This document shows positions 1 through 5,263 of a DNA stretch of 7,139 nucleotides, one piece after another. Under the pieces are notes generated by a model that searched no databases, was not told the DNA's origin, and was given only the letters and a program-made list of their open reading frames with translations. The DNA comes from Candidatus Aciduliprofundum sp. JdFR-45 (GTDB lineage: Archaea; Thermoplasmatota; Thermoplasmata; Thermoplasmatales; JdFR-45). Every line of letters begins with the position of its first letter. The first letter of the stretch is position 1. The position numbers and the translations under genes were made by a program. Location of the stretch: positions 8,361-15,499 of the forward strand of contig MTNG01000001.1 in NCBI GenBank assembly GCA_002011395.1, in the 5' to 3' direction.

Positions 1-302
1 TACTCCGGCATCTCCGCGGGGCCGACCTTACCGGAGTAGTGGAGGGCCATGTACTGCGCCCCCACGCATATGCCGAGGATGGGCACGTCCAGCGTATCCA
101 GATACTCGCCTATCCGTCCCAGTTTGGGCACCTCGTAGGATATGGAGGGTGCCCCTCCCGATAAAACCAGGGCGTCCGCGTCCCTCAGGTTCTCAGCGGG
201 CACCGTGTTGGGCACTATCTCCGCCTCAACGCCGAGATACCGGAGAACCCGCCACTCTCTGTGTGTCCACTGGCCGCCGTTGTCCACGACGTAGACCTTC
301 AT
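1..302 (-). CDS. guaAA: GMP synthase glutamine amidotransferase subunit A (partial, N-terminal half)
   Basis: This is the class I glutamine amidotransferase subunit of the two-subunit archaeal GMP synthase. It hydrolyses glutamine and passes ammonia to the ATP-pyrophosphatase subunit (GuaAB), which converts XMP to GMP in the cytoplasm. About 100 residues are visible; the family is about 190 long, so the C-terminal half with the catalytic His-Glu pair lies beyond the left edge. Visible landmarks are the family N-terminus MKVYVVDNGGQW, the oxyanion-region motif LSGGAPS (about residues 47-53), and the nucleophile elbow GICVGAQ with Cys79. The elbow has Ala where GuaA proteins usually have His (GHQ); that position is not catalytic. 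The start is set by a GGAGTGA site at 309-315, 6 nt upstream, which overlaps the tfb stop codon. This implies co-transcription and coupled translation with tfb. The identification is secure from motifs, though no search was run. Confidence 0.93.
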   Translation of the reverse strand, partial: MKVYVVDNGGQWTHREWRVLRYLGVEAEIVPNTVPAENLRDADALVLSGGAPSISYEVPKLGRIGEYLDTLDVPILGICVGAQYMALHYSGKVGPAEMPE

Positions 303-308
303 GAGGTA

Positions 309-315
309 TCACTCC
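309..315 (-). promoter_or_regulatory. Ribosome binding site of guaAA
   Basis: GGAGTGA on the minus strand ends 6 nt before the guaAA ATG. Its last three bases are the TGA stop codon of tfb, so termination of tfb and initiation of guaAA occur at nearly the same spot. Confidence 0.7.
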
Positions 316-1229
316 AGTTCCAGCGCCTTGGATATCTCCTTGTACCTGTTCCGTATGGTGACCTCCGTGACGCCGGCGACCTCCGCTATTTCCTTCTGGG
401 TCCTGGGCTGATTCATCATGGTCGCCGCTATGTATATGGCGGCAGCGGCCACGCCCGTGGGGCCCTTGCCGGACGTGATCCTCATCTCCATGGCCTTCTC
501 CACGATCTCCTCCGCCTTGAGGGCCACACGCCTGTCCAGGTCCAGTTTTCTGCAGAACTGATGGATGTAGGAGGAGGGGGTGGTCGGATTGAGATTCAGT
601 TTGAGCGCCTTGGTGATGTGCCTGTAGGCCCTCCCTATCTTCTTCTTGGACACGTCACTCGCCTTGGAGACCTCCGCCAGCGTCCGCGGCATCCCCGCCC
701 TGCGGCATGCCGCGTAGATGGAGGCGGCGACTATGCTCTCTATGCTCCTTCCCCTGATGAGGTTCTTGTCCACCGCCTTCCTGTATATTATGGCAGCCGT
801 CTCCTTCACATCGCGCGGAAGGCCCATCTTTCCCGCTATGTTGTTGAGTTCCTGAAGCGCCACCGAGAGATTTCGCTCTGCCGCGTTGCTCACCCTTATG
901 CGCTGGTGCCATTTCCTCACGCGGTATATCTGCGCCCTGTTCCTGTGGGGTATCCTCTTGCCGTAGAAATCCTTGTTGGACCACGAAATCTCCGTCGCGA
1001 GGCCCTTATCATGGCTGAGATACGTCAGGGGGCCTCCAGTCCTCGCCTTCTTCTCGTCCTGCTCAGAATCAAAGGCCCTCCACTCAGGCCCCTGGTCTAT
1101 GAAGGTTTCCTCAATCACACAACCGCAGTCCTCACAGATCAACTCACCGCGCTCATAATCCATTGTCAGGTGGGCTGAACCGCACTCTGGACACTCAGTG
1201 ACATAATGCTCCATGAACTTCCTGCTCAT
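309..1229 (-). CDS. tfb: Transcription initiation factor B (TFB)
   Basis: This is the archaeal homologue of TFIIB. It binds the TBP-TATA complex and the BRE, and recruits RNA polymerase. The 306-residue length is typical. An N-terminal zinc ribbon has Cys13, Cys16, Cys32 and Cys35 (CPECG and CEDCG). The B-reader/linker follows (GPEWRAFD, residues 47-54, then a basic-polar stretch to about 105). Two cyclin-like repeats cover about 110-205 and 206-303. The last helix-turn-helix (VAGVTEVTIRNRYKEI, about 284-299) is where TFB reads the BRE. The ATG at 1229 is chosen because GGTGAT lies 3 nt upstream (1233-1238), as for the divergent gene at 1434; the in-frame Met6 lacks such a site. The gene is first in a likely tfb-guaAA unit. 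Many archaea carry several TFBs, so this may be the general or an alternative factor; the intact ribbon and linker favour a fully functional one. Confidence 0.97.
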   Translation of the reverse strand: MSRKFMEHYVTECPECGSAHLTMDYERGELICEDCGCVIEETFIDQGPEWRAFDSEQDEKKARTGGPLTYLSHDKGLATEISWSNKDFYGKRIPHRNRAQIYRVRKWHQRIRVSNAAERNLSVALQELNNIAGKMGLPRDVKETAAIIYRKAVDKNLIRGRSIESIVAASIYAACRRAGMPRTLAEVSKASDVSKKKIGRAYRHITKALKLNLNPTTPSSYIHQFCRKLDLDRRVALKAEEIVEKAMEMRITSGKGPTGVAAAAIYIAATMMNQPRTQKEIAEVAGVTEVTIRNRYKEISKALELE

Positions 1230-1232
1230 AAC

Positions 1233-1238
1233 ATCACC
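1233..1238 (-). promoter_or_regulatory. Ribosome binding site of tfb
   Basis: GGTGAT on the minus strand lies 3 nt before the tfb ATG. It matches the 3' end of archaeal 16S rRNA and resembles the site before the divergent gene at 1434, supporting both starts. Confidence 0.6.
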
Positions 1239-1242
1239 TATC

Positions 1243-1258
1243 CTCCCCGTTCGGGGAG
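1243..1258 (-). promoter_or_regulatory. Perfect inverted repeat in the tfb leader / near the start site
   Basis: CTCCCCG and CGGGGAG are perfect 7-bp arms separated by 2 bp. In the tfb mRNA this would be a GC-rich hairpin (6 bp with a GAAC loop) starting about where transcription is expected to begin and ending 4 nt before the GGTGAT site. On DNA it could equally be an operator over the start site. Its core CCGTTCGGG recurs at 1294-1302, next to the BRE. The structure is directly visible; the function is inferred. Confidence 0.55.
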
Positions 1259-1281
1259 TTTGAATTCACTATATGGAATAG

Positions 1282-1297
1282 TATATAAAGGTTCCGT
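1282..1297 (-). promoter_or_regulatory. tfb promoter (TATA box and BRE)
   Basis: On the minus strand TTTATATA (1289 down to 1282) is a strong archaeal TATA box, preceded by a purine-rich BRE-like stretch ACGGAACC (1297-1290). The expected start site, about 26 nt from the TATA centre, falls near 1259-1260. This gives a leader of about 30 nt that begins with the hairpin at 1243-1258. Confidence 0.7.
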
Positions 1298-1302
1298 TCG
1301 GG
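1294..1302. repeat. Second copy of CCGTTCGGG beside the tfb BRE
   Basis: The 9-bp sequence CCGTTCGGG occurs here and at 1247-1255, 47 bp apart, on either side of the tfb TATA box. One copy overlaps the BRE and the other the expected start site. This placement would suit a repressor or TFB autoregulation. Nothing in the sequence identifies the binding protein. Confidence 0.45.
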
Positions 1303-1365
1303 TGCCAGCATCCGCGCTTCGTTTAATACAGATGCCGCTCTGAACGCGTTTTGTTTGCCCACAAT

Positions 1366-1377
1366 TTTGTTAACAAA
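1366..1377. promoter_or_regulatory. Perfect 12-bp palindrome TTTGTTAACAAA
   Basis: This is a perfect dyad centred between 1371 and 1372. It is extended outward by CAAT and ATTG with one extra T on the left. It sits just upstream of the BRE of the plus-strand regulator gene and between the two divergent promoters, a typical place for an operator. The function is inferred. Confidence 0.45.
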
Positions 1378-1385
1378 TTGCGAAA

Positions 1386-1401
1386 AGAAAAACCTTATAT
1401 A
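1386..1401 (+). promoter_or_regulatory. Promoter of the small winged-helix gene
   Basis: An A-rich BRE-like stretch (AGAAAAACC, 1386-1394) precedes TTATATA (1395-1401). The expected start site is near 1421-1424, directly before the GGTGAT ribosome binding site, so the leader would be only about 10-13 nt. Confidence 0.7.
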
Positions 1402-1420
1402 CTTGATATTTAATATAAGG
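1393..1420. promoter_or_regulatory. Inverted repeat CCTTATAT-N12-ATATAAGG over the promoter
   Basis: Perfect 8-bp arms at 1393-1400 and 1413-1420 lie 20 bp apart, about two helical turns. The left arm contains the TATA box and the right arm ends at the expected start site. A dimeric winged-helix protein bound here would block initiation, so this is a candidate autoregulatory operator for the gene at 1434. The right arm read on the minus strand also resembles a TATA box, which could drive a distal tfb transcript. Confidence 0.5.
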
Positions 1421-1423
1421 CCA

Positions 1424-1429
1424 GGTGAT
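1424..1429 (+). promoter_or_regulatory. Ribosome binding site that sets the start at 1434
   Basis: GGTGAT lies 4 nt before the GTG at 1434. An in-frame GTG at 1425 lies inside this site and is therefore unlikely to be the start. Confidence 0.65.
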
Positions 1430-1433
1430 AGAT

Positions 1434-1787
1434 GTGGCGCGCGTATCCGAGAACGCAAAGGTCGTTGGACTCCTGATGGAGTGCGGTCTGCCGAGAAGTG
1501 TGGCCAAGGTCCTGGCGTTCATAAAGGACAAGGACGAGACGGTGAGCAGGGAGATAGAGAAGCACACCGGTCTCAGACAACCAGAGGTATCCATAGCCAT
1601 GCAGTGGCTCCGCAAGAAGGGATGGGTTGTGAAGAGAGATATCAAGAAAGAGGGCAAAGGAAGGCCTGTGCATGGATATCGCCTCGCGAGGCCTTTCTCG
1701 GAGATCGTGCAGGAACTCATAGAGGACCAGAGACAGAAGATAAAGGATATAGAGAAGAGGATAAAGGCGCTCGAAAAACTCCTATGA
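1434..1787 (+). CDS. Small winged-helix transcriptional regulator
   Basis: This is a 117-residue DNA-binding protein with a MarR/TrmB/ArsR-type winged helix. Residues about 6-85 form the domain: helices around GLPRSVAKVLAFI, a helix-turn-helix with TVSREIEKHTGLRQPEVSIA (recognition helix about 48-61), and a basic wing with KKEGKGRPVHGY (about 71-82). The C-terminal 30 residues (about 88-117) are charged and heptad-like, probably a dimerising coiled coil. It recalls a family of archaeal predicted regulators (COG4738-like), but I could not search. The GTG at 1434 is preferred over the GTG at 1425 because GGTGAT (1424-1429) lies just upstream. It has its own TATA promoter, with a dyad that may be its own binding site. 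The gene is divergent from tfb and overlaps the end of rpiA by 6 bp, tail to tail. Its target genes are unknown. Confidence 0.87.
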   Translation: MARVSENAKVVGLLMECGLPRSVAKVLAFIKDKDETVSREIEKHTGLRQPEVSIAMQWLRKKGWVVKRDIKKEGKGRPVHGYRLARPFSEIVQELIEDQRQKIKDIEKRIKALEKLL

Positions 1788-2462
1788 GCGCCTGACCTCC
1801 TCCACTCCCCCATCTTTTCCTATTATTAGAAGGTCGCACATGCCAACGAAGAGCCCCACTTCAACGACGCCCGGTACTCTGAGAAGTTTCTCCTCCAGTC
1901 CCGCGGGGTCCTCTATTCTCCCGAATGCGCAGTCCACTATGTAATTCCCGTTGTCTGTCAGGTAGGGTGAGCCACCGTTCATCCTGAGCGAGGGCGTGCA
2001 TCCGTGCGAGGCAAGCACTTTCATTGTCCTTCTCCATCCGTAGGGGACTATTTCCACCGGTAGCGGAAAGGAGCCGAGAACCTCGCTGAGTTTTCTCTCG
2101 TCCACGATTATTATCTCAAAGGATGTGGCGTGCGCGACTATTTTCTCACGCAGAAGCGCGCCGCCGCCACCCTTGATGAGGTTTAAGTTTGAATCAACCT
2201 CGTCGGCGCCGTCTATCGTCAGGTCAATCTCCGGATAATCGTTTATGTCGCCCAGTTTTATCCCCCGCTGCCTCGCGATTTCCTCCGTCCTGCGCGAGGT
2301 CGGTATGCCGACTATGTCCAGACCCTCCCGAACTCTCTCGCCGAGTTTCAGCAGGGCGTAATAGACCGTGCTGCCCGTTCCCAGCCCGACCACCATGCCA
2401 TCCCTCACGTAATCCACGGCCCTCTCAGCCGCCATCCTCTTCAGCGCTTCCACTCCCTTCAT
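1782..2462 (-). CDS. rpiA: Ribose-5-phosphate isomerase A
   Basis: This cytoplasmic enzyme interconverts ribulose 5-phosphate and ribose 5-phosphate, supplying the ribose for PRPP, nucleotides and histidine. At 226 residues it has the normal family length. All catalytic landmarks are present: the phosphate-binding GLGTGSTV (residues 26-33); IDGADEVD with Asp84 and Asp87; KGGGGALLREK with Lys97 and the general base Glu106; and Lys124 in DERK. These match E. coli Asp81, Asp84, Lys94, Glu103 and Lys121 with a constant offset of 3. The ATG at 2462 has GGAGGAG 7 nt upstream (2470-2476). The first 38 bp overlap the end of the upstream winged-helix gene, so translation is probably coupled. It is the last gene of the KaiC-like/wHTH/rpiA operon and meets the plus-strand regulator tail to tail. 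It should be active. Confidence 0.96.
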   Translation of the reverse strand: MKGVEALKRMAAERAVDYVRDGMVVGLGTGSTVYYALLKLGERVREGLDIVGIPTSRRTEEIARQRGIKLGDINDYPEIDLTIDGADEVDSNLNLIKGGGGALLREKIVAHATSFEIIIVDERKLSEVLGSFPLPVEIVPYGWRRTMKVLASHGCTPSLRMNGGSPYLTDNGNYIVDCAFGRIEDPAGLEEKLLRVPGVVEVGLFVGMCDLLIIGKDGGVEEVRRS

Positions 2463-3141
2463 AGCGCAACTCCTCCAGAATTCTCTCCAGCGGGTTCACC
2501 ACGAGGTTAACGCTGAACCGCGTTGCCCTCTCCACCACGGCTATGAGTTCATTCCCTATGATCTCCGATGATACCACGTTTAGCCCCGTGGCGGAGAGGA
2601 GATCCAGAAAGCCAGCGGCCACGTCGCCCACCCTCTCGCGGTACCTCTCCCTCTTTACGAAGTACGCCTCAGAGAGCCAGTAGCCGGTGGTCCTCCCGGA
2701 CGACGTGGCGCTGACAAAACCAAGGTTCATCAGCGTTCCAATTCCCCTGTAAACGCTGGACCTGCCCCTCATCCCGGCCAGGTCGGAGGACAGAAGCGTC
2801 TCGTACCTGTAAAGCAGTGAGATGGCCCTGCGAACACCCCTCATCTGAAGGGCCTCAAAGAGCGGGATATCCTCCACCAATATGCTCCCCGGGACGTAAT
2901 ACCTTTCCCTTTCCCCGCGCACATATTTCTCAAGGAGGTTGAGGGTCATCAGCTTTGCAGCGTGCCACTGCGATGTGCGTGTGCTAACCCCCACCAGGCG
3001 CGCTATCCGCGAGGCCGTGGAACACGGATTCCCGCTGAAGTGGTAGAGCACCTCCCTCCTCACGGGGTGCGAGAGGGGATGTGGGCCCTCACCCCCGGGG
3101 GCCGCAAGAGCTCTCTTCAGCTCCTCCGTGATCCTCCTCAT
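2425..3141 (-). CDS. Transcriptional regulator with two winged-helix domains
   Basis: This is a 238-residue probable DNA-binding protein. Residues about 24-88 form an ArsR-like winged helix: HPVRREVLYHF, then a helix-turn-helix with STASRIARLVGVSTRTSQWH, then a wing with GERERYYVP. Residues about 98-160 look like a second winged helix (ISLLYRYETLLSSDLAGM, GRSSVYRGIGTLMNLGFV, then a wing ending YWLSEAYF). Residues about 165-225 form a third region of alternating hydrophobic residues, perhaps a dimerisation or ligand domain. The tail is acidic and Gly/Ser-rich. The ATG overlaps the TGA of the KaiC-like gene (ATGA), with GAGGAG 5 nt upstream of it at 3147-3152, so the two proteins are probably made together and may interact. 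Its 3' end overlaps rpiA by 38 bp. I cannot name a family; co-regulation with, or control of, rpiA is inference. Confidence 0.85.
   Translation of the reverse strand: MRRITEELKRALAAPGGEGPHPLSHPVRREVLYHFSGNPCSTASRIARLVGVSTRTSQWHAAKLMTLNLLEKYVRGERERYYVPGSILVEDIPLFEALQMRGVRRAISLLYRYETLLSSDLAGMRGRSSVYRGIGTLMNLGFVSATSSGRTTGYWLSEAYFVKRERYRERVGDVAAGFLDLLSATGLNVVSSEIIGNELIAVVERATRFSVNLVVNPLERILEELRYEGSGSAEEDGG
2470..2476 (-). promoter_or_regulatory. Ribosome binding site of rpiA inside the upstream gene
   Basis: GGAGGAG lies 7 nt before the rpiA ATG, entirely within the coding sequence of the winged-helix gene. It supports the start at 2462 despite the 38-bp overlap. Confidence 0.7.
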
Positions 3142-4007
3142 AGATACTCCTCAAAGATGCTGTCCACGAGTTCGTCCAGTTCCACGCCCTCAAGGTCATC
3201 GTCCGTGATGAGGTCCAGCGCCTTCGCTATCTGCTCCCTGACCACCGGAGGGAAGCCCTCAATTCTCCTCAGCAACTCCCTCTTCAGGCGGTGTGAAACC
3301 TCTCTCGTCTGGCGGGGCGTGTAGCCGTGCCTCATGACAACGATGCCTATCCCCCTCACTATCCGGTACTCGTGCGTCAACTCGCTGTGCTTGCTGCTCC
3401 TGGTCTTCACCACCTTGAGCTTTCTCTGGGTGTTCGGGTCCTCGGGCCTGTACCTCAAATGTATGACGTTGTCCGCGAGGTATATGGGAATCACAAGTTC
3501 CGGCGAGGAGAGGTCCGGGGGTCCGTGCTCCTCCAGGGTCACGACGACCGTTCCCAGTTTCTTCAATTGCCTGAATAGGTACCCTATGAGCTCCCTCTGC
3601 CTGTACCTCTCCGGGGTGCTCCAGATAACGGGTGTCAGGGGATCTATGGCTATCCTGGCGTCGGCTCCCTTCCACTTCTCCACAAAGCCGGGCAGCTCTT
3701 TCCTTATGAACTCCGCGAACTCCCTTCCGCTGGCGTCTATGAACACCAGCATGTCGTTCTTCAGATAATCCAGTATGTCCTCCCAGCCCATCTCCACGGC
3801 GTCCCTTATGATCTGCTCCTTGTTCTCATCCAAACTCACAAAGATAGCTTCCTGCCCAATTTCAAGCCCTCTTCTCAGAAACTGCGTCGCGAACGTCGTT
3901 TTCCCCGCTCCCGCCGGGCCTATGACAACAGTGACCGAGTGAGCGTTGAACCCTCCATTGGTCAGAGCATTCAGCCCGTATATGCCCGTCTTGACCTTCA
4001 CCGCCAT
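3138..4007 (-). CDS. KaiC-like (RecA-superfamily) ATPase
   Basis: This is a 289-residue single-domain ATPase of the KaiC/RadA-like group, which is common in archaea and often proposed to act in signalling; its substrate is unknown. Motifs: N-terminal VKTGIYGLNALTNGGF (residues 5-20, the KaiC-type entry segment); Walker A GPAGAGKTT (30-38); an acidic pair in SLDENKEQI (Asp60, Glu61), where KaiC has its catalytic glutamates; Walker B ARIAID (117-122); and a KaiC-like basic finger KVVKTRSSKHS (198-208). The last 60 residues form an extra charged helical tail ending in an acidic stretch, possibly a partner-binding part. ATPase activity is expected because all motifs are intact. It heads the operon; the downstream winged-helix gene starts within its stop codon, suggesting a functional pair. 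It has no second KaiC domain, so it is not a circadian-clock KaiC. Confidence 0.9.
   Translation of the reverse strand: MAVKVKTGIYGLNALTNGGFNAHSVTVVIGPAGAGKTTFATQFLRRGLEIGQEAIFVSLDENKEQIIRDAVEMGWEDILDYLKNDMLVFIDASGREFAEFIRKELPGFVEKWKGADARIAIDPLTPVIWSTPERYRQRELIGYLFRQLKKLGTVVVTLEEHGPPDLSSPELVIPIYLADNVIHLRYRPEDPNTQRKLKVVKTRSSKHSELTHEYRIVRGIGIVVMRHGYTPRQTREVSHRLKRELLRRIEGFPPVVREQIAKALDLITDDDLEGVELDELVDSIFEEYL
3147..3152 (-). promoter_or_regulatory. Ribosome binding site of the two-winged-helix gene
   Basis: GAGGAG lies 5 nt before the ATG at 3141, within the last codons of the KaiC-like gene. It fixes the start that overlaps the upstream stop codon. Confidence 0.65.
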
Positions 4008-4036
4008 GGCTATCCCGGGAAAGAAGGGGCTTGGGG

Positions 4037-4050
4037 CAATAAATAATTTT
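4037..4050 (-). promoter_or_regulatory. Candidate promoter of the KaiC-like operon
   Basis: In the 45-bp gap after the propeller gene, the minus strand holds an AT-rich block (4050 down to 4037) with TTATTTAT as a plausible TATA box. A start near 4017 would give a leader of about 10 nt with only a weak GGGAT site. Read-through from the propeller gene cannot be excluded. Confidence 0.4.
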
Positions 4051-4052
4051 CT

Positions 4053-5159
4053 TTATCCCTCCTTCAACTCGGCCCCCCACAGATTGAAGGTTTTTTCGTG
4101 TCTCTCCCATATGAGATATGGACCGGATGAAAGGTTGAATATGTGCGGGGAGGTGCACTCAACATCTCCGCCGGACACGGTTAACTCCTCACTCCACGCG
4201 TTGTCTTTCTTTATACGGAGCATTACCTGATACGTCCCTGTGCGTTTATCCGCCCATGCGACGTAAAGAACTCCGTTTCGCCACGCTATGGTGGGGTCAG
4301 TGGATAGTCCTTCCGCGTGCGATACCCTCTCCGCGGTGGAGGGTGCCGGTGTGCCGGAGGATGTGGAGACACGAGTGATGTAGACCTCATAGTTGTTCTC
4401 CGCCACGTACTGTGACCACGCCACATAGAATCCATCGTCCGCAGGGGCCACCGGGATGCGCACTATGTCCGTGCCGACCTCGGCTATGTCCACTATTTCG
4501 GTCAGCGCGACGGTGGAGGCCAAGCGGGACGCCTTTATAACGCCACCGTCGCTCCAGACGACATAGGCGGATGTTCCAACTGCAACGAGGCGTGGAGAAC
4601 GGCCCTGCTCTGAGAGCGTGTGCAATCTCCATCCGCCTCCATCAAGAACCGCAACCTTCAGACCTCTGCCGGTTGTCCCGGAGTAGGCTACGTAGAGCCT
4701 ATCGCCCAGCGCCAGAGGGCAGGGGTATCGTCCCTCGTCTATCTTCACGGGTTCGGACCACGTTTTACCATCACCGTGCATGGAATATATTATGGGGAGA
4801 GGGGTTCGGGAGTCCTCCCAGAATACGTATATCTCGCCGCCGAAAACAACAGCGTGGATGTCCGTGGGCAGATAGGTGTCGTTTGTGAGGTAAACGGGTT
4901 CTGACCACTCGTAGAAACCACCGCGCATGAATGCGAGGCGAACCGGCTGGGCCACCCCTCGGTCAGCGTAGAAAAGATACATCACATTATCGTACTCAAC
5001 GAGAGATGGCGACGTTGCCACATCCTCGCTGTTCGTCAACTTCAAGACCTCGCCCCAGGGATGGTGTGTGCCACCGCCTACCTGGGTCAGCAAATATGTT
5101 AACAGTACGGCGAGTAGTGCGAACACAAGGCACAGCGCGATCAGGGTTTTTCTCTCCAT
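4053..5159 (-). CDS. Membrane-anchored beta-propeller protein (sialidase-like fold)
   Basis: This is a 368-residue protein probably displayed outside the cell. Residues about 5-25 are one hydrophobic segment after MERK, acting as an uncleaved anchor or signal peptide; there is no lipobox cysteine after it. The rest is built from a repeated unit with the pattern SP-x-L-x(5)-G-x-hYhhWxD, seen near residues 50-67, 100-118, 146-163, 188-205, 235-251, 288-306 and 337-353. The spacing is about 37-53 residues, as for propeller blades. WSEP-type segments recur (EWSEPV, TWSEPV, AWSEEL), and DGKTW at about 130-134 resembles a degenerate Asp-box. No catalytic sialidase residues are evident, so a binding or scaffold role is as likely as an enzyme. 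An upstream in-frame ATG at 5303 is rejected because the added 48 residues come from AT-rich promoter DNA. It is divergent from the protease at 5320. Confidence 0.85.
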   Translation of the reverse strand: MERKTLIALCLVFALLAVLLTYLLTQVGGGTHHPWGEVLKLTNSEDVATSPSLVEYDNVMYLFYADRGVAQPVRLAFMRGGFYEWSEPVYLTNDTYLPTDIHAVVFGGEIYVFWEDSRTPLPIIYSMHGDGKTWSEPVKIDEGRYPCPLALGDRLYVAYSGTTGRGLKVAVLDGGGWRLHTLSEQGRSPRLVAVGTSAYVVWSDGGVIKASRLASTVALTEIVDIAEVGTDIVRIPVAPADDGFYVAWSQYVAENNYEVYITRVSTSSGTPAPSTAERVSHAEGLSTDPTIAWRNGVLYVAWADKRTGTYQVMLRIKKDNAWSEELTVSGGDVECTSPHIFNLSSGPYLIWERHEKTFNLWGAELKEG

Positions 5160-5182
5160 ATTATGAGCGATTGAAATGGTGT

Positions 5183-5191
5183 TATTAAAAA
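5183..5191 (-). promoter_or_regulatory. Promoter of the propeller gene, leaderless
   Basis: TTTTTAATA on the minus strand is centred about 28 nt before the ATG at 5159, which is the usual TATA-to-start distance. No ribosome binding site precedes this ATG. The transcript is therefore probably leaderless, which also supports the short start. Confidence 0.55.
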
Positions 5192-5263
5192 CCTTCTGTC
5201 GCCCCGGATGGATTGCCTTTTTATGTACCTGGTTATACATTTTTATCCAGAATGTGAACAAAA

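Noticed and set aside
261..1178. 305-residue plus-strand open frame opposite tfb
   Set aside because: It lies antisense to an unmistakable TFB gene and encodes a His/Arg/Gly/Leu-rich sequence of no recognisable family, with no promoter or ribosome binding site. It is a by-product of codon bias on the other strand.
1370..1813. 147-residue minus-strand open frame opposite the small regulator
   Set aside because: It is antisense to a gene with its own promoter, ribosome binding site and recognisable winged helix. Its Ser/Phe-rich composition is not protein-like.
3092..3101. GC palindrome CCCCCGGGGG in the winged-helix gene
   Set aside because: It encodes a Pro-Gly-Gly linker near the N-terminus and sits in coding DNA with no downstream T-run, so it is best explained by codon content rather than a terminator or operator.
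3334..3768. 144-residue plus-strand open frame inside the KaiC-like gene
   Set aside because: It is a shadow of the KaiC-like coding strand, with no start signals and no recognisable motif.
5223..5240. Weak inverted repeat ATGTA-N8-TACAT in the divergent promoter region
   Set aside because: Arms of only 5 bp in AT-rich DNA are expected by chance, and nothing else supports an operator here.
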